Shown: positions 38,106 through 46,474, counted from the first letter of the stretch. The stretch: DNA of 46,775 bases from Ruminococcus sp. UBA4350 (GCA_002394125.1 DGSY01000129.1:1-46775), one strand, 5' to 3'. Translations and numbers: made by a program. The notes: generated by a model from the sequence alone, not told the origin.

Positions 38106-39521
38106 TCAGAGCTTTTTCTGCTCATTGTCAAGGAATGCCATCAGGTCATCGAAGCTTGCAGACGCAATCTGTGATTTCTTCACGACCTTTTTGACGACCT
38201 TCTTCACCGGCTCGGCGGGCGCTTCCGCGGCTGCCGTTGCGGGCTGCTCAGCAGGTGCTTCCGGCTCAGAAACCGCCGGTGCAGGTGCTGCTGCGGGCTT
38301 ATCCTTGCGGTAAAGCTCGGCGATCTCCTCGGCAGTCATGCCGCGAGCCGAACGGTAGGGTCTGCGCTCCGGCTCTGCTGCCGGCTCCTGCTCAGGCTCC
38401 TCATCTGCGGAATGTGTCTCGAAACGTGTGCCGCCGGTGCTTGCCGGTGCGAATGCTTCATCCTGTGCAGCACGGGCGAGCGCCTGTGCCTGACGCATAC
38501 GCTCCTCGGCCTGCTTCTCTGCCGCGATCTGCTCTGCGGTCGGGATCTGGAGATGACCGGTCGCGGTCAGGCGCGGGATATCCTCGGTCGGTGTCGGACG
38601 GAGCGGACGCTGCTGCGTCTTGGTGATCTGGTCGCCGACACGCGGGATCGAAAGCGTATGTGTCTTGGTGATGATCTCGGTTGTGTAGAGCGGGACGCCG
38701 TCCGGAGTTTCGGTCTGCCGGCGCTGCTCCATATGGCTGCGGACTGCCGCGATGCGCTCAGCACGGCGTGCGGCTTCCTCCTCCTCCATCTGCGCGATCT
38801 CCTCATCGCTCAGGCGGTGCGCAGGCTTCTCGGCCGGCTCATCATAGAAGCCGTCGTCGAAGGTCTGCGTCTTTCTGCGCTCACGCTCTGCGCGTTCTGC
38901 ATCGCGCTCGGCGATCTGCTGCTGCTTCTGCTGAATGGACTTGACGAATTCGAGGTCATTGTCTGCTTCCTCGGTGCCGGGCTCAGGTGCTTTATCGCCG
39001 CGGCGCAGGAGCAGGGCGAGCAGATAGAACAGCAGGATCGCTGCCGGCATGATAATGAGCAGGATCAGGCCGGGCGTACCGGTCATGATCTTGACAAGGG
39101 TGCCGAGCTCTCTGCTGAAGCTGCGGCAGATGCCGATGACCTTTGAGGAATCGGTCTCGAAAGCAGTGGTATTGGTGACAGTCGTGAGATAGAAGGTCTT
39201 GCCGGACTGTCCCTCAACGCTGGAATCGGTCTCGACGATCAGGCTTGCGACCGCGATGCGGTACTGATCCTGTGCGTTTTTGTAGAGGACGATATCCTGT
39301 GTATTGATCTTGTCGGTATCCTCCGCGAAAACGAGAACGCCGTCCGGCACGCGGGAGCCCATGTCATCCTCTGCATAGTAGACATAGCGCTTGCCGAAGA
39401 GCTTGGGGGCATTGCCGTTCCGGAAGAGCAGTCTGACGGTACCGGTGCAGACGATCAGCACAATCATGCAGAACATCAGCAATGCACCGAGACAGCTTAC
39501 GCCTTTTTTTCTTCTAGCCAT
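38106..39521 (-). CDS. Signal-peptidase-like membrane protein with long charged tail
   Basis: A 471-residue protein. The first 175 residues have two transmembrane helices (about 10-32 and 150-172) around an extracytoplasmic domain that resembles signal peptidase I (S26) of the SipW type. Where S26 enzymes have a Ser-Met-Glu-Pro motif, this one has DDMGSRVPDG, so the catalytic Ser seems lost. A long cytoplasmic region follows: a charged coiled coil (about 185-260), an Ala/Pro/Glu-rich part, and a closing VKKVVKKVVKK plus a short SFDDLMAFLDNEQKKL helix. It is probably not a peptidase; a scaffold role is only a guess. The mRNA starts about 100 bp upstream. Confidence 0.6.
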   Translation of the reverse strand: MARRKKGVSCLGALLMFCMIVLIVCTGTVRLLFRNGNAPKLFGKRYVYYAEDDMGSRVPDGVLVFAEDTDKINTQDIVLYKNAQDQYRIAVASLIVETDSSVEGQSGKTFYLTTVTNTTAFETDSSKVIGICRSFSRELGTLVKIMTGTPGLILLIIMPAAILLFYLLALLLRRGDKAPEPGTEEADNDLEFVKSIQQKQQQIAERDAERAERERRKTQTFDDGFYDEPAEKPAHRLSDEEIAQMEEEEAARRAERIAAVRSHMEQRRQTETPDGVPLYTTEIITKTHTLSIPRVGDQITKTQQRPLRPTPTEDIPRLTATGHLQIPTAEQIAAEKQAEERMRQAQALARAAQDEAFAPASTGGTRFETHSADEEPEQEPAAEPERRPYRSARGMTAEEIAELYRKDKPAAAPAPAVSEPEAPAEQPATAAAEAPAEPVKKVVKKVVKKSQIASASFDDLMAFLDNEQKKL

Positions 39522-39628
39522 AGTTTCTGTTGCGGTTCGAGGATTCGGGGTGGGAACCGCACTCCTTTCTGATCACATCGTTCTGTATATTTGAACAGTC
39601 TGAGCGGTGTGCGCTCATTCTCCATTAT

Positions 39629-39657
39629 AGTATAACATATTTTCCGGAAAAATACAA
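39629..39657 (-). promoter_or_regulatory. Promoter of the signal-peptidase-like gene
   Basis: Minus strand TTGTAT (39652-39657) and TATACT (39629-39634), 17-bp spacer. Confidence 0.75.
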
Positions 39658-39704
39658 TTCCTTTTTGATATTTTTTTGCGGACAAATTTTTTCGTTGAAG
39701 GGGC

Positions 39705-39733
39705 TTGACAATTCGGGCAATGTATGATATAAT
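39705..39733 (+). promoter_or_regulatory. Promoter of tRNA-Thr
   Basis: TTGACA (39705-39710) and TATAAT (39728-39733), 17-bp spacer: a perfect consensus, ending 30 bp before the tRNA. Confidence 0.92.
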
Positions 39734-39763
39734 ATGTAGGTATTCATGAGAAAAGTGAAATAT

Positions 39764-39836
39764 GCTGGTGTGGCTCAGTTGGTAGAGCAGCGCATTCGTA
39801 ATGCGCAGGTCGTCGGTTCGAGTCCGACCACCAGCT
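39764..39836 (+). tRNA. tRNA-Thr, anticodon CGT
   Basis: Acceptor arms GCTGGTG and CACCAGC pair in full. D arm GCTC/GAGC, anticodon arm GCGCA-TTCGTAA-TGCGC and T arm GTCGG-TTCGAGT-CCGAC are perfect. The anticodon CGT reads ACG. The 3' CCA is not encoded. Confidence 0.97.
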
Positions 39837-39838
39837 TA

Positions 39839-39870
39839 CCCCGTCTTGAAAAAGGCGGGGTTTTATTTTT
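39839..39870 (+). terminator. Terminator of tRNA-Thr
   Basis: CCCCGTC pairs with GGCGGGG (one G-U pair) around an 8-nt loop, then TTTTATTTTT. Confidence 0.85.
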
Positions 39871-39950
39871 GTATACAGTCGGCAGAGCGCACTGCCCGCC
39901 GGGAGCATAGCCCGCGCATCACGAATTCCTTTCACGCAAGCAGAAACGAA

Positions 39951-40408
39951 AGCCTGTTAAAGCAGTCAAGGCAAATCTGGCGGAACGGGGAATAGGGGTG
40001 AGGAAAAAGGGGGTGCGGGGGAGAAAACCTAAGGGGGAAGGGGACTGTGAGCGCCAAGCGAACCGTCCTCTTCCCCCTTGGGTGTTCATCCCCCGACCGT
40101 GCGGAACGGCTTAAACGGAAAACATACAATCAAAGCAAATTGGGAATCCAACAGCACCGCCTACCATATTCTCTATGTTCACCCCGTTTACTGTGGTTTG
40201 TGCTTTGACTGTCTCCAAGTATGTTGTTTTTGATTTTTCGTCTCTGTGTCTCCAAGGGTGCGAGGGGGAACCATAAGAGAGGGAAGAGACAAGCGCCGCG
40301 ATGCGGCTTAGTCTCTCCCCTCTCTTAAGGTCGCCCCCTCGCGCTCCCCTTCCTTATCTCTCCTCTCTCCAAGTTCCGCCAGATTTGCCTCATCTGCTTT
40401 AATAGGCT
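39951..40408. mobile_element. 458-bp inverted-repeat element with two large hairpins
   Basis: The ends are 36-bp inverted repeats (39951-39986 and 40373-40408) with 32 matches. Inside are two long, similar hairpins: 40028-40082 (CCTAAGGGGGAAGGGGAC against GTCCTCTTCCCCCTTGGG) and 40271-40330 (CATAAGAGAGGGAAGAGAC against GTCTCTCCCCTCTCTTAAG). Both have flanking G-rich/C-rich arms that pair, and both loops contain AGCGCC. Between them AACATAC and TCAAAGCA (about 40121-40138) can pair with TGCTTTGA and GTATGTT (about 40200-40228). No credible gene is present. It may be a MITE or a large structured RNA. Confidence 0.7.
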
Positions 40409-40608
40409 TCACTTGTACCGTTCGCATAACAAGCACGCCGTTCACTGGCTATGCTCCCGATGCGTTTTATTTCAGTCACGGTGCAAAAGCTGCGAACAGC
40501 AGCGTGTTCCTGTGTGATTGGGTATGTGGGCGTAACCGTGCCTTTCGCAAATCGGCTCCGGCACTGCCGGCGGGCACTGCCGGCCGGCAGTAAAAATCTG
40601 ATTAGATA
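40409..40608. other. Intergenic region before the flippase gene
   Basis: No gene is supported. It holds GCTGC-GAACA-GCAGC (about 40482-40498) and, at 40577-40590, the perfect 14-bp palindrome CTGCCGGCCGGCAG next to a GCACTGCC-type sequence that resembles the ends of the 37-kb element. Confidence 0.5.
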
Positions 40609-40637
40609 TTGACGAAAGGGAAAAATTCTGGTATAAT
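40609..40637 (+). promoter_or_regulatory. Promoter of the flippase operon
   Basis: TTGACG (40609-40614) and TATAAT (40632-40637), 17-bp spacer, 42 bp before the start codon. Confidence 0.88.
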
Positions 40638-40678
40638 AGATATGTATATCCGAAAGAAATCCGAAAAGGACCGTTTTC

Positions 40679-42118
40679 ATGAATAAATACAAGAAACTCG
40701 CTCTGAATACAGTCGTATTCGCGATCGGGAATTTTGGCTCGAAGATACTCGCATTCCTGCTGACCTACCTCTATACGAACTATTTTGACGGCGCCTTCGT
40801 GTTCAATACCAAGGAGATCCTTGAAATGAGCGCGAATATGCTGATCCCGCTGGTCAGCCTGTCGATCACCGATGCGGTCATCCGCTACGGCCTCGACAAA
40901 AACTATGACAACCGTTCCGTCTTTTCCAACGCGGTTATGATCCTGCTCGCCGGCGCTGCCGGGTTCCTGATCCTCTCGCCGCTGCTCCTGCTCTATCCGG
41001 AGATCCGGCCTCATGTTCCCTTGCTCATCGGATTCGTGCTTTGCTCCTGCTTCCGTCAGCTCTCCGCACAGTTCGCAAGAGCCCGCGGACTCGTCAGGCT
41101 CTATGCCGCGGACGGCATCTTCTGTACGCTCGCGCTGTTCCTCGCAAATGTCGTGCTGATTGCAAAGCTGAAGCTCGGCATCACGGGTTTCATGCTCTCG
41201 AATATGTTCGCGGATACGGCATCCGGCCTCGGTGTCTGGTTCATCGCCGGACACAGGCGGTTCTTCAGCCGGAAATTTGTGGATAAAGAGCTGCTCCTGA
41301 CCATGCTGCGCTTCTCGCTGCCGCTGATCCCGACCGCGGAGCTCTGGCTCATCACCGGATTCTCTGACCGGATCTTCGTCAAATATATGGTCTCACCGAC
41401 CGAAGCGGGTGTCTACGGCGCCGCCTCGAAGATCCCGAACCTGATCGCAATGGTCTCGACGATCTTCTATCAGGCGTGGAATATGAGCGCGATCGCCGAA
41501 AACGATTCCAAATCCAAATCGCAGTTCTATGCACAGGTCTACGACGCTTATCAGGCCATGCTGACACTGGCGGCAGGCGGCATTATCGCTTTTGACCAGC
41601 TGCTCTCGCATTTCCTGATCAGCAAGAACAAGGATGCCGCCTTTGAGCACGCCTATCTCTATACGCCGGTGCTGGTCATCGCCGTGCTGATGATGTGCTA
41701 TAACCAGTTCTTCTCCAGCATCTATACAGTCACGAAGCACACGAAGAACAGCTTCTGGACAAGTCTTGTCGCAGCGATCGTCAATCTCGTGCTGAATGCC
41801 GTACTGATTCCGCGCTATGAGGTGCAGGGCGCGATCATCGCGACCTTCACCAGCTATTTTGTCTGCTATGTGATCCGTCTGATCGACGCACGGCGCTATG
41901 TGCCGTTCAGAGTCTCGCATCTGCGCTTTATTGTCAATATGGCCGTACTGTTCCTGATGTGCAGCTTCGTCATGATGACGGATGTGCGCTCGCTCGATTA
42001 CGGCACATACAAAGGCTTCCCGCCGCTGCTGCTCGCAGGCGGTCTGCTGCTGCTCGCAGGCTTCAACTACAAGCCGCTGCTCGCTACGGCAATGAAGCTG
42101 CTCCGGCGCAAAAAATAA
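40679..42118 (+). CDS. Polysaccharide flippase (Wzx/MATE superfamily)
   Basis: Moves a lipid-linked sugar unit across the membrane. It has 479 residues and about 12-14 transmembrane helices. The N-terminal NTVVFAIGNFGSKILAFLL and the FSLPLIPTAELWLITGFSDR segment are typical of the polysaccharide-synthase (PST) branch; the substrate is unknown. No glycosyltransferase is nearby. AAAGGA precedes the ATG at 8 nt. It heads a four-gene run. Confidence 0.88.
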   Translation: MNKYKKLALNTVVFAIGNFGSKILAFLLTYLYTNYFDGAFVFNTKEILEMSANMLIPLVSLSITDAVIRYGLDKNYDNRSVFSNAVMILLAGAAGFLILSPLLLLYPEIRPHVPLLIGFVLCSCFRQLSAQFARARGLVRLYAADGIFCTLALFLANVVLIAKLKLGITGFMLSNMFADTASGLGVWFIAGHRRFFSRKFVDKELLLTMLRFSLPLIPTAELWLITGFSDRIFVKYMVSPTEAGVYGAASKIPNLIAMVSTIFYQAWNMSAIAENDSKSKSQFYAQVYDAYQAMLTLAAGGIIAFDQLLSHFLISKNKDAAFEHAYLYTPVLVIAVLMMCYNQFFSSIYTVTKHTKNSFWTSLVAAIVNLVLNAVLIPRYEVQGAIIATFTSYFVCYVIRLIDARRYVPFRVSHLRFIVNMAVLFLMCSFVMMTDVRSLDYGTYKGFPPLLLAGGLLLLAGFNYKPLLATAMKLLRRKK

Positions 42119-42178
42119 ACCCGTATCCTGCCGCTTTCATGCGGAACAATAAAAAACACAATCTGGAGGTTTACAACT

Positions 42179-42610
42179 ATGGATTCCCGTTCTATTCTGC
42201 TCGCACTTCTGCCCATCGGCCTGACGCTCATCAGCTATGCGATCATCCGCGATCTGCTCTGGGGCATCTTCCTCGGCAATAAGTCCAAGAAAGCCGCTCT
42301 GCGCATCAAGAGCGAAGCAAAGGGCATGGAAAAACTGACACAAAGCTACATGACCCCGCATATTACAAAGTATCAGAAGGACTACAGGACATGGAAGCTG
42401 ATGCGCACGCTGATGCTGCTCTTCGCGTTCATTCAGCTTGCCGGCTTCACGGTTATGGTCATCACACGCGTGCCGTTCTGGATCGTTGCGATCGTCTGCG
42501 GCGTGATCGTGATTTTCAACATCGTTCTGTTCGGCATCATGATGAGCAAAACGCAGTCCTCTGACAATAAGCACGACCGCAAGGGCTCCCCGTGGAAATA
42601 TGAGCAGTAA
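42179..42610 (+). CDS. Small membrane protein of unknown function
   Basis: A 143-residue protein with three hydrophobic segments (about 6-30, 75-95 and 100-122). A basic stretch (GNKSKKAALRIKSEAKG) follows the first, and the C-terminus is hydrophilic (SDNKHDRKGSPWKYEQ). No family is recognised. TCTGGAGG lies 9 nt before the ATG. It lies between the flippase and the zinc-ribbon gene. Confidence 0.75.
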   Translation: MDSRSILLALLPIGLTLISYAIIRDLLWGIFLGNKSKKAALRIKSEAKGMEKLTQSYMTPHITKYQKDYRTWKLMRTLMLLFAFIQLAGFTVMVITRVPFWIVAIVCGVIVIFNIVLFGIMMSKTQSSDNKHDRKGSPWKYEQ

Positions 42611-42634
42611 TGCTCTTTGAAAGGAGATCATATT

Positions 42635-43000
42635 ATGGCAGGTATGTTTGATGAGACCATGAACGGTCTGCGCTCCGTCATTGATTCCGCCGCAAAGCGG
42701 ACACAGGATGCATTCAGCGGATCGAAGAATTATGTGGAGCGCGCAAAGCTGCGTTCCACGCTCAATGACTATTACCGCAGACTCGGCAAGGCGGAGTATG
42801 AAGCGGCAATGGGCGGCGTCAGCAGCATGGCGGAGATCAATGCGATCATCGCAAAGATCACCGAGCTGCGCCAGCAGATGTACGCAATGGAGCAGAGCAG
42901 CAAGGTGCAGCGCGGCGGAACCGTGACCTGCCCGACCTGCGGACGGCTCGTTTCCGGCGGGGATACATTCTGTCCCGGCTGCGGCACGAAGCTGCAATGA
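42635..43000 (+). CDS. Small zinc-ribbon protein
   Basis: A 121-residue protein. The N-terminal 80 residues are helical (SVIDSAAKRTQDAFSGSKN ... ITELRQQMYAMEQ), and a C-terminal zinc ribbon (CPTCGRLVSGGDTFCPGCG, about 99-118) follows. The helical part recalls small DUF proteins found in Firmicutes membranes loci; the function is unknown. The ATG at 42635 has AAAGGAG 8 nt upstream. Its stop overlaps the methyltransferase start (ATGA). Confidence 0.8.
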   Translation: MAGMFDETMNGLRSVIDSAAKRTQDAFSGSKNYVERAKLRSTLNDYYRRLGKAEYEAAMGGVSSMAEINAIIAKITELRQQMYAMEQSSKVQRGGTVTCPTCGRLVSGGDTFCPGCGTKLQ

Positions 43001-44406
43001 GCGGGCGGAAGGAAACAGCACCGCTCCGCAAAAACCAGATCATCCCGCTTGAGATCACCGGAATGACCGCAGAAGGACAGGGTGTCGGCCGCTTCTGCGG
43101 TCTTGCCGTATTTACGGCACAGGCGGTTCCGGGGGATGTGCTGGAGGTGCGGATCGTCAAGGTGCTGAAAACGCTGGCCTATGCGATCATTGAGCGGATC
43201 GTCACGCCCTCGCCCGACCGCATAAAGCCCGAATGCCGCGGCGCGTTTCCGCAGTGCGGCGGCTGCACGATGCAGCATATCACCTATGAAGCGGAGTGCC
43301 GCATCAAGGCACAGATCGTTTCGGATGCATTCACGCGGATCGGCCGGCTGACGCCGAAAACGCTGCTGCCGATCTTCGGCGCTGAGGAGCCGCTGCGCTA
43401 CCGCAATAAGGCACAGTATCCCTGCGGCCGTCATCCGAAAACCGGAAAGCCCTGCTTCGGCTTCTATGCGCCGCGCTCGCACAGACTGATTCCCGTGACG
43501 GACTGTCTGCTCCAGCCGGTGCGGTTCGGAGAGATCCTGCGCCGGTGTGAGCTGCTGCTCGATACGGCGGATTACCGTCTGATCGCCCCCTACGACGAAA
43601 CAAACGGCAGCGGCATTCTGCGGCATCTGTATCTGCGGCAGGGCTATCACAGCGGCGAGATCATGGTCTGCTTCGTCACGGCAAAGGATACGCCGGAGAT
43701 CGCGGCGTGCCTGCAATCGCTCGGTCAGCAGCTTGCGGGGGAATTTCCGGAGATCTGCTCGGTCATGCTGAACTGCAATCCCCGCAATACCAATGTGATC
43801 CTCGGCGAGAAAACCCGCTGTCTCGCGGGCAAAGAGCGCATTGCCGATACGCTCTGCGGCGTGCCGGTCTCGCTGAGCCCGCAGAGCTTTTATCAGGTCA
43901 ATACCGCGCAGGCGGAGCGGCTCTTTGCGGAGGCAAGACGGCTCGCCGATCCGCAGAAGCATGAGCTGCTGCTCGACCTCTACTGCGGCGCAGGCGCGAT
44001 CGGGCTTTCGATGGCGGATGCGGCCGGCAAGGTCATCGGCGTTGAGATCGTCCCGCAGGCGATCGAGGATGCAAAGCAGAATGCGGTGTGCGCCGGCATC
44101 ACGAATGCGGAATTTTATTGCGGCGATGCCGGACAGATCGCGGAGAAATTCGCAGCCGAGGGCACCCGCCCGGATATCATCGTGCTGGATCCGCCGCGCA
44201 AGGGCTGCGATGCAAAGACGCTTGACAGCTGTCTGCAAATGGCGCCCGCACGGATCGTCATGATCTCCTGCAATCCCGCAACGGCGGCGCGGGATGCTGC
44301 CTATCTCTGCGGGAAAGGCTATTCGCTCGATGTGCTGCGCCCCGCTGATTTCTTCCCGCGGACGGGACACGTTGAGTGCGTAGTTCTGCTGACAAGAAAC
44401 GATTGA
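42997..44406 (+). CDS. 23S rRNA (uracil-5-)-methyltransferase, RlmD/RumA type
   Basis: An S-adenosylmethionine enzyme that methylates C5 of uracil in 23S rRNA or tRNA. It has 469 residues: a TRAM domain (about 13-70), a 4Fe-4S site (CRGAFPQCGGC and a later Cys, about 79-165), and a Rossmann domain (LDLYCGAGAIGLS, about 330). The catalytic Cys is in ISCNPAT, with LDPPRKGCD just before it. ATGA overlap couples it to the zinc-ribbon gene. Which uridine it modifies is not known. Confidence 0.93.
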   Translation: MSGRKETAPLRKNQIIPLEITGMTAEGQGVGRFCGLAVFTAQAVPGDVLEVRIVKVLKTLAYAIIERIVTPSPDRIKPECRGAFPQCGGCTMQHITYEAECRIKAQIVSDAFTRIGRLTPKTLLPIFGAEEPLRYRNKAQYPCGRHPKTGKPCFGFYAPRSHRLIPVTDCLLQPVRFGEILRRCELLLDTADYRLIAPYDETNGSGILRHLYLRQGYHSGEIMVCFVTAKDTPEIAACLQSLGQQLAGEFPEICSVMLNCNPRNTNVILGEKTRCLAGKERIADTLCGVPVSLSPQSFYQVNTAQAERLFAEARRLADPQKHELLLDLYCGAGAIGLSMADAAGKVIGVEIVPQAIEDAKQNAVCAGITNAEFYCGDAGQIAEKFAAEGTRPDIIVLDPPRKGCDAKTLDSCLQMAPARIVMISCNPATAARDAAYLCGKGYSLDVLRPADFFPRTGHVECVVLLTRND

Positions 44407-44688
44407 TAAAACCGCGATTTTACGCGGCTTTACGGAATATACGTCATTCAAAAAGCACTCAAAACAGCCCAGTTTTCGTGTAAATGAGAACATATCAGGC
44501 AAATTGAAAAATTGCAGTGAGATACACGAAATTTCCGCATTTTTACGCACTCGGTTGGTTGGTGTGTAATTCTGCGATTGCCCCTTTTTCAGTGTGTGAA
44601 AATGCGGACAGGTTTCAAAGCAACGTAATATCGAGAAAAACGAAGTCGCAGGTTTTCATTACGAGTTGTAATATCGTTGAGTGTGTGA
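44407..44688. other. Intergenic region after the methyltransferase gene
   Basis: A weak hairpin CCGCG-ATTTTA-CGCGG (about 44413-44428) may end the methyltransferase transcript. The near-identical 22-bp strings at 44599-44620 and 44679-44700 (GTGTGTGAA(A/T)ATGC(G/A)GACAG) are a direct repeat 80 bp apart. No gene is supported; a 65-codon frame here has no ribosome site. Confidence 0.5.
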
Positions 44689-44898
44689 ATATGCAGACAG
44701 AAAATACGCTTTAACGGCAATGTTGATCTGGATATCTGCTATAAGGATTTCCCGACCATTATCAAGGGTAAGGGGCTGAATGGATACGGCAAGGAGAAAG
44801 CCCTGACAAATCCGCCTGCACCTGTTTCGGATGACGGCATTTCTGTTGAGATTATCGTTGACGGGAAGAAATACAGTGGAAAACTGAATAAGGCGTAA
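44689..44898 (+). pseudogene. 3' remnant of an unknown gene
   Basis: About 69 codons read well (NGNVDLDICYKDFPTIIKGK and onward to YSGKLNKA) up to a TAA, but there is no start codon and a stop lies just upstream. The peptide is coherent, with acidic and basic residues as in a protein C-terminus. I cannot name the family. It suggests a deleted or decayed gene, and the 22-bp repeats beside it may mark the deletion. Confidence 0.55.
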
Positions 44899-44939
44899 AA
44901 AACTCCCCGGAACTGCTCAAAACGAACAGCTCCGGGGAG
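44897..44939 (-). terminator. Terminator of hsp20
   Basis: On the minus strand CTCCCCGGAGCTG pairs with CAGTTCCGGGGAG (one G-U pair) and is followed by TTTTTT, 31 bp after the hsp20 stop. Confidence 0.9.
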
Positions 44940-44970
44940 CATTATTTCGGAATCATATCTTAGCGAGGTA

Positions 44971-45414
44971 TTATCCCTCGATTGCAATATACTTGTGATC
45001 ATCCAGCTTCTTAGGCTCTGCCTTCGGAACGCAGATGTCAAGAACACCGTCCTCGAACTTCGCCTTCACATCAGCTTCCGTCACAGTATCACCGATATAG
45101 AAGCTTCTCTGCATTGCACCGGCGTAACGCTCCTGACGGATCAGCTTGCCCTCAGTGGTCTTTTCGTCCTTGTCAAGACCCTTTGCGGCACTGACAGTCA
45201 GATAACCGTTTTGGAGTTCCAGATTGATCTGATCCTTCTTGAAGCCCGGCAGATCGATCACGATCTCATAGTGGTCGTCATGCTCATGGACATCCGTCTT
45301 CATGACCTGCGCAGCGTGCTTGCCGTACAGCTTCTTCTCCACGTCTCTGCCGAAGTCAGGGAATCTGAAGAAATCATCGAATAAGTTTTCACCGAAAATG
45401 CTAGGATACAACAT
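44971..45414 (-). CDS. Small heat-shock protein, Hsp20 family
   Basis: A chaperone that holds unfolding proteins. It has 147 residues. The alpha-crystallin domain (about 38-140) has VHEHDDHYEIVIDLPGFKKD in pieces and ends with VKAKFEDGVLDICVPK. The Phe-rich N-terminus (NLFDDFFRFPDF) is typical. AAGGAGG precedes the ATG. A CIRCE site lies in its promoter, so HrcA should repress it at normal temperature. Confidence 0.96.
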   Translation of the reverse strand: MLYPSIFGENLFDDFFRFPDFGRDVEKKLYGKHAAQVMKTDVHEHDDHYEIVIDLPGFKKDQINLELQNGYLTVSAAKGLDKDEKTTEGKLIRQERYAGAMQRSFYIGDTVTEADVKAKFEDGVLDICVPKAEPKKLDDHKYIAIEG

Positions 45415-45525
45415 AGGTCAGTCCTCCTTTTTACTCGTCACATTGTTTCCATTGCTTCGAGCAAGGGGACGGAGAGTTCAGCACCCGGATCCTTTGGTGC
45501 TTCTCTGTTCCTTTGTTCTGATTAT

Positions 45526-45554
45526 ATTATAGCACTCTGAATTAGCACTGTCAA
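45526..45554 (-). promoter_or_regulatory. Promoter of hsp20
   Basis: Minus strand TTGACA (45549-45554) and TATAAT (45526-45531), 17-bp spacer. Confidence 0.92.
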
Positions 45555-45568
45555 GGGGAGAGTGCTAA
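45542..45568. promoter_or_regulatory. CIRCE operator for HrcA
   Basis: TTAGCACTG-N9-GAGTGCTAA fits the CIRCE consensus TTAGCACTC-N9-GAGTGCTAA with one mismatch. It overlaps the -35 of hsp20. A third AGCACTC lies at 45531-45537. The hrcA gene is not in the window. Confidence 0.95.
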
Positions 45569-45607
45569 TTTTCACACAGGTTTCATATTTTTGACAGAAA
45601 TGTCACA

Positions 45608-45636
45608 TTGATTTTAAGGGAGGTATGTGATATAAT
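45608..45636 (+). promoter_or_regulatory. Promoter of the 187-residue protein gene
   Basis: TTGATT (45608-45613) and TATAAT (45631-45636), 17-bp spacer, divergent from hsp20. Confidence 0.8.
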
Positions 45637-45695
45637 GTGTTTATAAAAAGCGCATTTCCGTGCGATATCGGAATTCAGCGCAGAAAGGAGCGCCC

Positions 45696-46259
45696 ATGAA
45701 AGATCGTTGTATTCAAATCACGCGGATCAGTGTCGGCTGGATTGACGGAATCATTCAAGATAAACACACAAAGATCTATTTCAGCAACAGCTACATGGAT
45801 AACTTTCTGGATGATTTCATGCTTGCTTTTCTTACGGTTCTGAATGAATATCCTGCTGATGAACACAAAGAGACATTCAGAGCGACGATAGAGCCTGCCA
45901 GTGCAAAATGGAACTTTTCTCTTGTTGGTCAGGACATTCACATTCATGAGATTGTATACGAGTCCTATAATGATCCCGAAACAATTCTCAGCGACAAAAC
46001 AGTGATTCTGAACAAGGACGTTTTTTTACAGGATTTTATTGCAGAAATGGAGTCTGTTCTTCAGCGGTATGGTCTGTTCGGCTATCGTATGGAATGGGAA
46101 TCTGAATTTCCGCTGAGTCTGTTTCTGAAGATCAAGGACATTGCTTCAGGGAAGAATGATCTCCGCCTTTCCGTCATTAACCCCGGAGCGGATAATAAAG
46201 GCATAGAAATTAATGGCTCAGACTTTTCAGTGGAATGCGGCATTATGAAAGGAACATAA
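45696..46259 (+). CDS. Protein of unknown function
   Basis: A 187-residue soluble protein that starts at 45696 after AAAGGAG. It has no transmembrane helix and no catalytic motif that I can see. It is richer in A+T codons than the housekeeping genes to its left. Its composition (acidic, aromatic) and its place near repeated gene tails recall immunity-type proteins, but that is a guess. It has its own promoter. Confidence 0.7.
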   Translation: MKDRCIQITRISVGWIDGIIQDKHTKIYFSNSYMDNFLDDFMLAFLTVLNEYPADEHKETFRATIEPASAKWNFSLVGQDIHIHEIVYESYNDPETILSDKTVILNKDVFLQDFIAEMESVLQRYGLFGYRMEWESEFPLSLFLKIKDIASGKNDLRLSVINPGADNKGIEINGSDFSVECGIMKGT

Positions 46260-46265
46260 TCCTAC

Positions 46266-46331
46266 ACATTCAGCGCATTCCGCGTCATACGATAAATCTC
46301 AGCCGCGACAGCGATTTCGGACTATTATTGG
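46266..46331. repeat. Left copy of the 66-67 bp direct repeat
   Basis: Almost identical to 46709-46775 apart from one missing C. On the minus strand the right copy codes NNSPKSLSRLEIYRMTRNAL and NV before a stop; the missing base in this copy shifts the frame after LSRL. It is a decayed copy of the same gene 3' end. Confidence 0.85.
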
Positions 46332-46412
46332 TCTGATTCACTACGTTTTTTTCATATCAACATTGTCAGCCTTGGCATTTTCAAGGATTAATGATAAAAT
46401 AGTTGTATCATA
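46332..46412. other. Short AT-rich spacer before the zinc-ribbon gene
   Basis: No gene or clear motif is seen. Confidence 0.5.
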
Positions 46413-46441
46413 TTGCTTTTCTTATCGAGCTATGATATAAT
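46413..46441 (+). promoter_or_regulatory. Promoter of the small zinc-ribbon gene
   Basis: TTGCTT (46413-46418) and TATAAT (46436-46441), 17-bp spacer. Confidence 0.75.
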
Positions 46442-46474
46442 ATAATAAAATAAATCAATAAGGAGAGGATATTT

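Noticed and set aside
42772..44550. 592-codon open frame on the minus strand
   Set aside because: It is opposite the rRNA methyltransferase gene and is low-complexity shadow sequence.
44517..44714. 65-codon open frame (MRYTKFPHF...)
   Set aside because: No ribosome site, no promoter and no family; it overlaps a direct repeat.
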